A stretch of 64,000 nucleotides of DNA, taken from NCBI RefSeq assembly GCF_001467955.1, contig NZ_LNYR01000001.1:1-64000 (forward strand). Reading direction: 5' to 3'. The notes beneath the pieces were generated by a model. It ran no database searches and was not told where the DNA came from. It saw nothing but the letters and a program-made list of their open reading frames with translations. The position numbers and the translations under genes are program-made. Origin of the DNA: Legionella quateirensis. GTDB lineage: Bacteria > Pseudomonadota > Gammaproteobacteria > Legionellales > Legionellaceae. Shown one piece after another: positions 37,392-46,873 of the stretch. Position 1 is the first letter of the stretch, and every line of letters begins with the position of its first letter.

Positions 37392-38900
37392 ATGTATGAA
37401 GATTTACGTATTCCCTATCAATCCGGAATCTTGCCTTCATTGCAGCTAGGTGGCATTGAAGTTGAAAATCAACTTCTTACTGATGCTCCGGTAAATCTGG
37501 TATTAAAATCTTTTAACCGTCATGGATTGATTGCTGGTGCTACGGGTAGCGGTAAAACCAAAACCATCCAGGTCTTGAGCGAGCAACTCTCTTTGGCAGG
37601 GGTCCCCTGTCTGGTTATGGATATTAAGGGTGATATTTCTGGTTTGGCCATGCCCGGAGCTGCATCAGAGACTATGATCACTAGAAGTAAATCGTTACAT
37701 CTGGATTTTATCCCTCGTGGTTTTCCGGTTGAATTTTTGACCTTGAATGAGTCTCATCCTGGAGTACCACTACGCTCAACTGTTTCTGATTTTGGACCTG
37801 TATTATTTGCCCGAATGCTTGATGTCAATGAGACTCAGGAAGGGGTTGTAACTGTTTTGTTTGAATACGCCAAGCAAGAGCAGTTACCTTTGATTGAGTT
37901 GGCTGATCTGAAAAGTTTATTACAATACGTGCAAACTGATGCTGGAAAGGAGAAAATTGAAGCCCGCTTTGGCGGGGTCGCAGCATCTTCAGTGGGCACC
38001 ATCATGCGTAAAATTATCGAGTTGGAATCTCAGGGAGGCGATGAGTTTTTTGGTGAACCTGCATTTGATGTTTTGGATTTGGTTCGAACGAACGCGCAAG
38101 GTTTAGGGATCATTTCAATTTTGCGGCTGTTGGACATGCAGGATAAGCCTAAATTATTTTCTACCTTCATGCTGAAATTATTATCCGACGTATACCGTAA
38201 AATGCCAGAGTTGGGTGATCCGGACAAGCCCAAGCTTATTTTATTTATTGATGAAGCACACCTGATTTTTAGTAATGCCAGCAAAGCCTTGCTCAGTTTG
38301 CTGGATACTATGGTGAAATTAATTCGTTCCAAGGGGGTGGGATTAATATTTTGTACTCAAACGCCTAATGATATTCCTGAAAGCGTATTAAGTCAGTTAG
38401 GATTAAAAATCCAGCATGCTTTACGAGCGTTTACTGCTAAAGATCGAAAAGCGATGAAGTTGGTCGCTCAGAATTTTCCACCATCCGAATACTATGATAC
38501 AGAGCAATTATTAACCGCTTTGCGAATAGGTGAAGCTTTAGCCAGCAGTTTGGATGGTAAAGGTCAGCCTACGCCGTTAATCCAGTGCATGATAAGAGCG
38601 CCTGAATCAAGGATGGGGATTTTAAGTGATCAGGAGTTAAATCAGGTTGTTGCTGCCTCAACTTTATACCCGCGTTATAGCCAACGCCTGGAACGAAATT
38701 CAGCTAAAGAAATTTTGGCTGCTCAGAACAGTAAAGCAGAGCAACAGCAAAACTCAAAGACTGAGATGAGTAAAGATACAAATGAACCTTCAGTAATTAC
38801 TGCTGTTACGAAAAACACTTTATTTCGGCAAATTGTACGTCAGCTTGTGCGCGATATGACTCGCGCACTGATGTCGGCTCTGGGGATTAAAAAACGTTAA
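37392..38900 (+). CDS. HerA-like ATPase (DUF853/YjgR family)
   Basis: 502 aa. Walker A GATGSGKT (49-56) and Walker B LILFIDEAHLIF; the core is FtsK/HerA-type, with VKLIRSKGVGLIFCTQTP as motif-3-like region. Members are predicted DNA-translocating ATPases; E. coli YjgR is uncharacterised. The C-terminal 60 residues are low complexity (Q, S, E, K) then basic. It is 58 bases after the GMC gene; a functional link is not evident. Confidence 0.9.
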   Translation: MYEDLRIPYQSGILPSLQLGGIEVENQLLTDAPVNLVLKSFNRHGLIAGATGSGKTKTIQVLSEQLSLAGVPCLVMDIKGDISGLAMPGAASETMITRSKSLHLDFIPRGFPVEFLTLNESHPGVPLRSTVSDFGPVLFARMLDVNETQEGVVTVLFEYAKQEQLPLIELADLKSLLQYVQTDAGKEKIEARFGGVAASSVGTIMRKIIELESQGGDEFFGEPAFDVLDLVRTNAQGLGIISILRLLDMQDKPKLFSTFMLKLLSDVYRKMPELGDPDKPKLILFIDEAHLIFSNASKALLSLLDTMVKLIRSKGVGLIFCTQTPNDIPESVLSQLGLKIQHALRAFTAKDRKAMKLVAQNFPPSEYYDTEQLLTALRIGEALASSLDGKGQPTPLIQCMIRAPESRMGILSDQELNQVVAASTLYPRYSQRLERNSAKEILAAQNSKAEQQQNSKTEMSKDTNEPSVITAVTKNTLFRQIVRQLVRDMTRALMSALGIKKR

Positions 38901-38907
38901 TTGGATC

Positions 38908-39294
38908 TTAGTCCAAATTAATTGAGTAAGAATAACTTCCAAAACTGTCGTAGCTAAGACCTAAATAGCGTATTCCCTTACACGATGCGCTAACGGTAGG
39001 TGTGTACATAAATGGACCGTCTTTGATGTCCAGTACACACCAGTTTTCATTATCATATGCTACTGTTACATGGGCATAACCAGAGCGACAATCAAAACCG
39101 TCTCTAATAATAAAGCTACGTGGGCCTACTCGTTCCAAAATAACATCTGATTCACTATAGCCACTGACTACATAAATACCTGGATGTGCTGTATCGCTCA
39201 AATGAAAATAATCTTTGTATCCACATAAACCTTCATTGGCGTAGGCATTAAACATAACCACACTACTTGCTGCTGCTAATATCCATTTTTTCAT
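38908..39294 (-). CDS. Small secreted protein of unknown function
   Basis: 128 aa with a Sec signal peptide (MKKWILAAASSVVMFNAYA, cleavage before NEGLC). Mature part about 109 residues, with five cysteines (GLCGYK, DCRSG, WCVLD, ASCKG), rich in Tyr, Ser and Gly, mostly predicted beta. Family not recognised. Convergent with the HerA-like gene, 7 bases apart. Confidence 0.8.
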   Translation of the reverse strand: MKKWILAAASSVVMFNAYANEGLCGYKDYFHLSDTAHPGIYVVSGYSESDVILERVGPRSFIIRDGFDCRSGYAHVTVAYDNENWCVLDIKDGPFMYTPTVSASCKGIRYLGLSYDSFGSYSYSINLD

Positions 39295-39472
39295 ATGAAC
39301 TTACCTTATTGTTATTGTAATTGATGGCAATTATAAGGAAGTGATGGATATAAAACAATCATGTTGATTTTATTATCTCTGTTTATGCCTAAAAATACAT
39401 AAGGGGATTATGTAACTAATGAGTGTTTATTACAGACGTCTGGTTATTATAGATACTTTCTTTTGGGTAAAT

Positions 39473-39505
39473 TTAACCTAAGTTCAATTGTTGAACTTAG
39501 GTTAA
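39473..39505. repeat. Perfect 15-bp inverted repeat with 3-nt loop
   Basis: TTAACCTAAGTTCAA-TTG-TTGAACTTAGGTTAA, 33 bases without a mismatch, between the NRPS stop (minus strand) and the small secreted gene. No clear T tract on the minus side. It could stop NRPS transcription as a hairpin or be a symmetric operator. Confidence 0.75.
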
Positions 39506-39583
39506 TAGTGTCTTGTATACGTTTTTCCCTTCTTGGACAATAATAAATCCGGTTGTCTTTAAAAGAGTGGTATAAAATGAACG

Positions 39584-42500
39584 TTACACCAAATCAGGCA
39601 GTACCTCCTTGACCTCTGTGTCAATAACCGATTCAGTTACATGATGATACGCATTGTTTGTTACCATCAGCGATTGAGCTGGAATTCCTGCCCATTGGGT
39701 GTTTTCTGGCAGACGTTCCCCCTTCATAACCAAAGATAAGCTGCCCAATGTTGAGTTTTCTTCCATTAAGGTATTATAAAGTACGATTGATCCAACCCCT
39801 ATATTACAACCAGAGTTAATGGTCACATTGGACACTTTGAATATTCTGTCTTCGTAAAGATGGGTCTGAATAATAGTATCCGTGTTAATGCAGACATCAT
39901 CGCCGATAGTAATTAAATCAAATTCAGAAAATTCGGCACTGTCTGTGAAAACCCGTTTACCTGCCTTGGTTCCTAAACAGCGGTGCACTAACAATGCGAA
40001 GGGTGTCCCCAAAATTTTGTTGGTAAAGTGGGGATTGATAAAATAGTTATAAGAATATTCAATTATATCGTTTTTCCAGATGAATACATCCCATATGGGC
40101 TTGGTTAATGATTTCAGTTTACCTAACATCGCCCATTTTAATCCAACCAAAACACCGATTAATCCTACCGTAATGAATAACTCAGCAAATGGTAATACTA
40201 AAGCGGCCATTTCCCATGAGTATTTATTGATCATGTAGTCCAAAACATAAAGCATGTTAAATAAAACTATAAAGGAAAATGTAGTTGGTATTATGATCCT
40301 GATAAATTCAATGACCAATCTGATTAAATACAATTTCCTTGGCGGATTATAAGTTTGTTGTTCAGAATAACCTGCAAATGTTTCCCTTTTGGGTAAAAAT
40401 ACCGCTGGTGAGCCAAGCCAGGCAGTATTTGCTTCCGATGATTTGTTGCTTTCTGGAGGTAAAGAGAGGCAGCCTAATAATCCTCCATCACCTATTGTTT
40501 TTCCTCCAGGCAATAAACTGACGTTACCGACAAACCCTTTCTTGCCTATATAAGATGGAGAGAAGGTAATATAGCCTTGGTGAACAGTGGGCCAGGCAAG
40601 AGCCACAGAACTTGCAGTGAATCCACCGTCATCTATCGTCACTAAATCAGGAATGATATGCGGGGTCTCGCCCATTTCCACACCTTTTCCAAGTTTGGCT
40701 CCCAGAAGGCGCAAAAACATGGGGAAATAAAGAGTATCTGCCATTACAAATATTTCGTCCTCATCCAGCATCTTCACCATGATCCAATGTCTGAGATAGT
40801 ACATGCTTTTCAAAGAGTAACTGCCGGGCTTTATTTTATTCAATAGTATTTTTTTACAGAGAACGATGCTCAAATAGTGCAAAAATAAAAAGAGTATGGT
40901 GCCTATGGGAACAGCAAAAAACATCGTGATAAAATAATGTCCTTCATCATAAAAGTAAGTCATTAAAGAGATGCCGGGTATGATGCACATATAGTAAGCG
41001 ACCATTACCAAAACTAAACCCAGATAGTGTAGAAGACCAAAAACAGTGGAATCCAATAGGCTGTACTCCTCCACTTTGGATTTTCTTTTTGTAATGTGAT
41101 CTTTCGGTAAACTAGCAGGCAGAGCCGGTGAGCCGGCGTAATAAGTTCCTTGAGGGATCAAGCTGTTATCCGGAAGCATGGACATATCTTCCAATACAGC
41201 GTTATCTTCAATCACTGTATTCAATCCAAGTACCGCTCTGGAACCAATGTAACAGTTATCTTCGATCTTGATTGTCCCAATTTTTAACCACCCGTCTTCG
41301 ACGATATATCCATTAAATTTGCTGTCACTACCTAAAGATGAGTTCTCACCAATTTCGAATAAATCGGGTGTTAAAATCTGCATGGTTCCGATGTAGCTGT
41401 TTTTGCCAATTTTTGCTCCCAGAACCTTATAATAAAGATTGATTAATGGAGAGCCAATTAAATACTTATTTAAATGAGTATTCTTTTGAAGTCGTTGAAC
41501 CAACCACCATCGATAATAAAACCAGCCCCAAAGAGGATATACTCCTGGTTTTACACGTCCTAGCAAGAGCCATTTCATCGTCACTGTAATCGCGATCGAT
41601 ATAAGTGGCATGGATAAAAATAGCCCTAAAAATGCAATTTGCGCTTCTCGGGAAATGAATGAATACTCCGAAGTTATCCAGGTGTAAGCCAAAATAATCG
41701 CTAATAACTGCCAGGCGCCTACCGCATATTGAAAAATACACCCGAAAAACTGGCCTACTCCACAAAGATAATACTTCCATGCAGGTGCTCTGTATTTTTC
41801 TCTAGGCGGACTATTTTCTTGAGTTTGCTCGTCTTTATTAGAATTACCAAAAATCAGAGCCAGTTGTTTAATGGTTGGATGTTTATACAGATCCAAAATT
41901 GAGATGTTTTTTAATTCGGGTATTTTTCGCAAATTAGATATGGTTTTTGCGGCGATCAAGGAGTGACCACCTAAATCATAGAAAAAATCTGCAGTAACAG
42001 AAAGAGAATTACACCCCAGGGCTTGTTCCCAAACAAAAGCTATTTTGCTTTCCAGCTCTGAGCCAGGTGCTTCATATACACTGCTCGTTTTTTTAGGGGT
42101 CGGTTTGGGGAGTTCCTTTCTGTTCACTTTACCACTAGACAATAAAGGAAATGCTTCTAAAATCTCAATAAAAGAGGGAATCATATAATCTGGTAATCTG
42201 CTTCGCAAAAAGGACTGGAATGCATCAAGGTTAAAGCTCTCTTTATTCTCTAACAACAGATAAGCCACCAAAGATGGCTGATCCAGTTTTTGCAAAGAAA
42301 CTACCGCTTGACTGATGCCTTGATAATCTAAAATTACCGTTTCAATTTCGTTTAATTCTATACGAAATCCCCTAAGTTTCACTTGATCATCAATTCTTCC
42401 AGCAAATTGTAAATCACCATTCGCAGTTTTTCTCGCCAAATCGCCGGTTCTGTATAAACGTTGTTGGGGATTATTGGGATTGAATATAAATTTTTCAGCG

Positions 42501-43576
42501 GTAGTTTCAGGTCTATTCACGTATCCACGAGCTAATGCGGAGCCGCCAATACATAATTCACCTTCTTCACCAACTTTAACTTCTTGTAAGTGTTCATCAA
42601 CAAGCACTACTTCATATCCAGGTAATGGTTGTCCAATCGTCACTTCGCTCTCTGGATGACATTCAAAATAGGTGGCGATAACTGTTGCCTCAGTTGGGCC
42701 ATAGGTATTCATAATTCTCAAGCCAGGTCTACTCCAACGTTTGACCAAACTGGCCGAGCACATTTCTCCGCCCAAAATTAATAATCGTAGATCAGGTAGT
42801 TGCCCTTCAAGTGTCGATAGCAGGGTGGGAACTGTTGAAAATACACTAACCTGGAGTTGTCGTAAAAAGGAAATTAAACCGACTCCAGAACGTACTTCTT
42901 TTTCAGTACAGGCAACTAAGGTGGCACCATTAGCAAAAGCCATCCACAACTCTTCCAATGAGGCATCAAACGCCAGGGAAAATCCTTGATAGACTCTGTC
43001 TTTATCAGTCATTTCGTACAGCTTGCTTGCTACTGAAACATAATGACAAATACTGCTATGTGGTATTTCTACACCCTTAGGCTTACCTGTAGATCCGGAA
43101 GTATAAATGATATAACAGAGGTTATTTTCATCAGTTTCGCTATCATCAATGGTTAGACGAGTGCTTGGTTGCTGTGAAATCTGATGGCCGATTTGATCCA
43201 ATATCATTACAGCTGGCCAGTTTAATTTCTTTTGGTTGAATTGATTCGATGAAGTCAGTACTGCATCAAATGGAAGATCTGAAAAAATATAATTGATGCG
43301 CTCTTCTGGATAATCAATTTCAATAGGAACATAAGCCGCTCCTGATTTCAATACTGCCAAAATGGCTATATAACATTCTATTGATCGTTCTAAAAGTATA
43401 CCAACAATGCTTCCATTTTTTATTTGGTTTTGAGCTAAATAATGAGCAAGCTGATTGGTACGTTCTTCTAATTCCTGATAAGAAATTAAGGCATCATCGC
43501 ATATTAAAGCGATATTGCTTGGATAAATTTCGACTGATTTCTCAAAATAATGATGAAGCTGCCTACATTTGTCCAT
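39584..43576 (-). CDS. Pls/PosA-type non-ribosomal peptide synthetase with membrane hexapeptide domains
   Basis: 1330 aa. Adenylation domain about 10-490 (YTSGSTGKPKG at 158-168, NTYGPTEATV, YRTGDLAR). Carrier domain about 505-575 with LGGHSL, Ser539. There is no condensation or thioesterase domain. From about 610, three membrane-linked units follow, each with hydrophobic helices and a hexapeptide (left-handed beta-helix) part: IGKNSYIGTMQI, KGVEMGETPHIIP and ITIGDDVCINTDT mark them. This plan is that of epsilon-poly-lysine synthetase and the TIGR02353 group, where tandem terminal domains condense activated amino acids. The amino acid used here is unknown. It is monocistronic, with no MbtH or phosphopantetheinyl transferase nearby. 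Confidence 0.88.
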   Translation of the reverse strand: MDKCRQLHHYFEKSVEIYPSNIALICDDALISYQELEERTNQLAHYLAQNQIKNGSIVGILLERSIECYIAILAVLKSGAAYVPIEIDYPEERINYIFSDLPFDAVLTSSNQFNQKKLNWPAVMILDQIGHQISQQPSTRLTIDDSETDENNLCYIIYTSGSTGKPKGVEIPHSSICHYVSVASKLYEMTDKDRVYQGFSLAFDASLEELWMAFANGATLVACTEKEVRSGVGLISFLRQLQVSVFSTVPTLLSTLEGQLPDLRLLILGGEMCSASLVKRWSRPGLRIMNTYGPTEATVIATYFECHPESEVTIGQPLPGYEVVLVDEHLQEVKVGEEGELCIGGSALARGYVNRPETTAEKFIFNPNNPQQRLYRTGDLARKTANGDLQFAGRIDDQVKLRGFRIELNEIETVILDYQGISQAVVSLQKLDQPSLVAYLLLENKESFNLDAFQSFLRSRLPDYMIPSFIEILEAFPLLSSGKVNRKELPKPTPKKTSSVYEAPGSELESKIAFVWEQALGCNSLSVTADFFYDLGGHSLIAAKTISNLRKIPELKNISILDLYKHPTIKQLALIFGNSNKDEQTQENSPPREKYRAPAWKYYLCGVGQFFGCIFQYAVGAWQLLAIILAYTWITSEYSFISREAQIAFLGLFLSMPLISIAITVTMKWLLLGRVKPGVYPLWGWFYYRWWLVQRLQKNTHLNKYLIGSPLINLYYKVLGAKIGKNSYIGTMQILTPDLFEIGENSSLGSDSKFNGYIVEDGWLKIGTIKIEDNCYIGSRAVLGLNTVIEDNAVLEDMSMLPDNSLIPQGTYYAGSPALPASLPKDHITKRKSKVEEYSLLDSTVFGLLHYLGLVLVMVAYYMCIIPGISLMTYFYDEGHYFITMFFAVPIGTILFLFLHYLSIVLCKKILLNKIKPGSYSLKSMYYLRHWIMVKMLDEDEIFVMADTLYFPMFLRLLGAKLGKGVEMGETPHIIPDLVTIDDGGFTASSVALAWPTVHQGYITFSPSYIGKKGFVGNVSLLPGGKTIGDGGLLGCLSLPPESNKSSEANTAWLGSPAVFLPKRETFAGYSEQQTYNPPRKLYLIRLVIEFIRIIIPTTFSFIVLFNMLYVLDYMINKYSWEMAALVLPFAELFITVGLIGVLVGLKWAMLGKLKSLTKPIWDVFIWKNDIIEYSYNYFINPHFTNKILGTPFALLVHRCLGTKAGKRVFTDSAEFSEFDLITIGDDVCINTDTIIQTHLYEDRIFKVSNVTINSGCNIGVGSIVLYNTLMEENSTLGSLSLVMKGERLPENTQWAGIPAQSLMVTNNAYHHVTESVIDTEVKEVLPDLV

Positions 43577-43950
43577 TTCTAAGTCCTTTTATGGGTATAT
43601 TTCTACACTTCAGTTGTGTTAATAAATCAGGTAATTGATTTATAGTAAAAGATCTAAATAATAGGTGGCAATAGACAAATATGCAATCGTGATCATTTTA
43701 TAAGGAGTCCAGCTTTTAAGTGATTCATAAATGGGAACTGTTAACAATTTGGGGCTGTTGAGCATTTTTCCTTTACTGTCGGGGAGGGCTGGACAATGAT
43801 CACTGATCTTTTTATTGAAGCCTTTGAAGATGATGTAATAACAAATGATTAAACAGTAAATTCATTATTAATCATAAATTTGGCTTGGATATGGTAAATA
43901 AATAAATTATTCTTGCAGTTCATGTTCATAAAGCCAGAAGTATTAATTTA
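43577..43950. promoter_or_regulatory. Divergent intergenic region NRPS / outer-membrane protein
   Basis: 374 AT-rich bases without a gene. For the + strand gene, TTGGCT (43880-43885), 17 bases, TAAATT (43903-43908) is an acceptable sigma-70 match. No strong repeat or known operator was seen. Confidence 0.35.
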
Positions 43951-45678
43951 ATGAATAAAATGAGTATGCATCGCCTGTTACATTTTAAAAACCGGATGTT
44001 GATGGTATTCGTTTTATGGATAAGCGCAAGCAATGCTTCAGCTACTAATTTAACCCCCGAGCAAATTGATGCGTTGATAGAAGAAACACGCTCTTTAAGA
44101 AATGAGGTTGTGCAATTAAGACGACAACTTTATGAACATACAAATACTCATAAAAAGACACAAACTCATAAAGGTACAATTAAGCCAAGACAGACATTAG
44201 AAACTGCTTTAAAAAAATCATCAAATAACAAAAAGGCTTCAGCGAAGCACAATGCAAAAGCCCGTACTTTTATTGCTCCAAACCATCAAGGTACTTCCCA
44301 GAATATAACTCTCTCAAAATCGGAGAGTTCTTCAAAGCAGAATGCGGATAAGTCTAATTCGTCAGGGCATACTGATAATGCAGTGAAACAAAACCATAAT
44401 GTATTAACCCTGGGAGGAATACCCGTCGTTATTTCACCCTATTTAGGCTCGCCTTCAGCTTATGACGGTTCTGATTTACTCACCAACATATCCCAACAAA
44501 ATGGAGACTTACTCGCCCTACAATATCGACAAGAGATTGAAAATGCTTTTTCGGACTCCAAGGCTAAAGCTTCTGAATATTATCTCGTTTTAAGTGGTTC
44601 TTTAGGTGCTCAAATTTATAATACCAGGCCTTATATAGGCCCGCCTACAAATGATATCGATTTGACAACTGCAAACATAACCGCACTAGCCGGTATGGGT
44701 TCATGGGTGACTGGGTTTTTTAGTTTTGATTACGATAATCAGCCGCCAGATGGATTGACTCCTCCTCAAATTGGTCCCAGAGAAGCAAACTCAAGAGTAT
44801 ATCTGGAACAAGGGTATTTAAGTATTGGCAATCTGAATAAATCCGATTGGTATGGGTCAATTGGACAAATGTACCTCCCTTTTGGTCAATATAATGGTTT
44901 TATGATTAATAGCCCATTAACCTCCACACTATTTTCGACTATTGAGCGACCTATATTGCTAGGTTATACCCATAGTACCGACAAAGCAGAACTTGATTTG
45001 GATGCTTATGGGTACCAAGGGGAAACGGTGACCTCTGTAATAGGTAACAACACGATTAATGAGTGGGGTTTAAGCGCTCAGTACACCCTCACTGAAAGTA
45101 ATTGGAACGGAGGTATAGGAGTTGGTTATATTTCAAATATTGCAGATGCAGAGGGAATGCAATTAAACAGTCAAAATTCTCAATTTTGTACTGTTTTTGG
45201 CGGATTTGCTTATCCTTGTGGAAATGGCAATATATTAAAACATAAGGTTCCTGGATTTGATTTTAATGCCAGTTATTCAATAAATGCATACAGTTTTGTT
45301 GCTGAATATCTAACGGCAACAACAGCTTTTGCGATAGAAGATTTGTCCTATAATCGTCATGGAGCAAAACCACAGGCCTTCGATATTGAAGCCGCATATT
45401 CATTTACAATATTCAACAAACCGAGCAGTATTGCTATAGGTTATACTTTAACTAGAGAATCGTTGGCTTTCTTATTACCTGCTCGAGAATACTCTTTGGC
45501 CCTGAATACTTCATTATGGCGTAATACAACTGAGAGTTTAGGATTTCAGCATGATGTAAATTATGGTATTGATGATTTTGCAACAGGACAATTACTCCCT
45601 GTTTTTTATTCAGCAAGTCGAGCCAACTTAGGTAAAACCAGTGATACAGTATTATTTGCAATTAATGCGAGCTTTTAA
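43951..45678 (+). CDS. Outer-membrane beta-barrel protein with N-terminal coiled coil (DUF3573-like)
   Basis: 575 aa. A signal peptide ends near NASA-TN. Residues about 33-65 form a short coiled coil (LTPEQIDALIEETRSLRNEV), then a K/S/T/N-rich linker to about 150. The rest alternates short beta-strands with GYT/GYI turns and ends DTVLFAINASF, a barrel C-terminus with final Phe, as recognised by BAM. Similar proteins occur in Legionella, Coxiella and Francisella. Substrate or adhesion role unknown. Divergent from the NRPS. Confidence 0.78.
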   Translation: MNKMSMHRLLHFKNRMLMVFVLWISASNASATNLTPEQIDALIEETRSLRNEVVQLRRQLYEHTNTHKKTQTHKGTIKPRQTLETALKKSSNNKKASAKHNAKARTFIAPNHQGTSQNITLSKSESSSKQNADKSNSSGHTDNAVKQNHNVLTLGGIPVVISPYLGSPSAYDGSDLLTNISQQNGDLLALQYRQEIENAFSDSKAKASEYYLVLSGSLGAQIYNTRPYIGPPTNDIDLTTANITALAGMGSWVTGFFSFDYDNQPPDGLTPPQIGPREANSRVYLEQGYLSIGNLNKSDWYGSIGQMYLPFGQYNGFMINSPLTSTLFSTIERPILLGYTHSTDKAELDLDAYGYQGETVTSVIGNNTINEWGLSAQYTLTESNWNGGIGVGYISNIADAEGMQLNSQNSQFCTVFGGFAYPCGNGNILKHKVPGFDFNASYSINAYSFVAEYLTATTAFAIEDLSYNRHGAKPQAFDIEAAYSFTIFNKPSSIAIGYTLTRESLAFLLPAREYSLALNTSLWRNTTESLGFQHDVNYGIDDFATGQLLPVFYSASRANLGKTSDTVLFAINASF

Positions 45679-45885
45679 TGAGCTTTTAGTGTTCGCTTCA
45701 TGTTGGTCTTGTGACGTTTTTCCGGTTGGTTTAGGTGAATTATCCTATCGTGTAGAGGGCATAAATGGTGTCTTTTGATCGTCATTTCTTCATGTAAAGC
45801 TCGTTTTTGCTGTAGAGTGAGCTATAGTGTAGGAGTGACTCGCAGAATCCAGGTTATTTTTAATCGTGCTGAAGGAGTTTTTTCG

Positions 45886-46107
45886 ATGGTAAATCAGAAG
45901 GTATTGCTATTATTTTGTACTTTAGGATTTCTTGTTTCGTGTACCCCTTTAACAGGAGTAACACCAAGCTCGGCTTCAGGATCTACCCAAGCAACCGACA
46001 GCCAATTATCGTCAACTAGTTCTATAAAATTAAAAATGGGTAAAAAATTTACCAAATATCGTGCAGCACAAAGAAGAGCTGTACACAGAGCACATGGCCA
46101 GCATTAA
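45886..46107 (+). CDS. Small lipoprotein with basic C-terminus
   Basis: 73 aa from the ATG at 45886, 10 bases after GGAG. The frame is open from 45775 but the upstream part has no signal. A lipobox LVSC follows a hydrophobic stretch. The mature protein is S/T-rich, then strongly basic (KKFTKYRAAQRRAVHRAH). Family not recognised; the basic tail might contact peptidoglycan or LPS. Confidence 0.7.
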   Translation: MVNQKVLLLFCTLGFLVSCTPLTGVTPSSASGSTQATDSQLSSTSSIKLKMGKKFTKYRAAQRRAVHRAHGQH

Positions 46108-46212
46108 TTTAACCAGGTATTTTTTTTGAGGCTTATTTATATGCACTTTCACTGGTTTAAATTTAATATTGAGAGCTGATAAGCTACAATCGTCTCCGTC
46201 TAATCCATTGTA

Positions 46213-46815
46213 ATGAACAGAACTATGCTTAATGATCCCTTGGTTTTAAAAAATCTCATTGGCCAGACCATTCATCTCGAATTATTGGATAATCTTCATT
46301 ATGAATCATTGCGTATAGCGGCAAATGATGAACGAATTTGGACCTTTATGCCTATGAAGGCTCATGATGAGTATTTTGATGATTGGTTTAATGAGAGTTT
46401 AATCAAACACAATACGGGACTTCAGATTACCTATGTTATTCGTTGTATCAGTGATGGTCAGGTTGTTGGTTGTCGCTCATATTACGATATAGACGTACAG
46501 CACAAGCGTTTGGAAGTTGGCTATGGTTGGTTTTCCCCCAATGTTTGGGGGAGGAAAATAAGTCTTGAATGTATGTGGTTATTATTTCGTCAGGCAATTG
46601 AAGATTGGCGATTTAATCGTATTCAAATCGCTACAGATCCCAATAATGAGCGCTCCTATAACAATCTGAAAAAATTGGGCGCCAGAGAAGAGGGAGTGCT
46701 TCGTGAGCATATGATTCATCATAATGGAGCAATTACTGATACGGTTATTTTTAGTATTTTATCCAGTGAGTGGCCGCAAATAAATGAGGGGATTTTAAAG
46801 CGGCTGACCTGGTAG
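46213..46815 (+). CDS. GNAT acetyltransferase, RimJ/RimL-like
   Basis: 200 aa. Acetyl-CoA-binding core around GWFSPNVWGRKISLECMWLL, followed by RIQIATDPNNERSYNNLKKLGAREEG, a typical GNAT motif-B region. The RimJ/RimL branch acetylates protein N-termini or small amines; the substrate is not predictable. It is convergent with the malonate operon. Confidence 0.88.
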   Translation: MNRTMLNDPLVLKNLIGQTIHLELLDNLHYESLRIAANDERIWTFMPMKAHDEYFDDWFNESLIKHNTGLQITYVIRCISDGQVVGCRSYYDIDVQHKRLEVGYGWFSPNVWGRKISLECMWLLFRQAIEDWRFNRIQIATDPNNERSYNNLKKLGAREEGVLREHMIHHNGAITDTVIFSILSSEWPQINEGILKRLTW

Positions 46816-46851
46816 AGATTATTGTGTTAAATTGTGAAATTTTTCTTAATT

Positions 46852-46873
46852 AAGTCCTGTACAGTCAGGGCTT
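46852..46873. terminator. Hairpin between convergent genes
   Basis: AAGTCCTG-TACAGT-CAGGGCTT, an 8-bp stem with one G-T pair, overlapping the mdcH stop codon. Only short T runs follow, so it is a weak bidirectional terminator at best. Confidence 0.35.

Noticed and set aside
43577..43950. Fur box in the NRPS / outer-membrane gene region
   Set aside because: AT-rich stretches are present but none approaches a GATAATGATAATCATTATC-like dyad.
45775..45885. Longer form of the small lipoprotein
   Set aside because: The extension is cysteine-rich nonsense before a well-placed GGAG-ATG and signal peptide.
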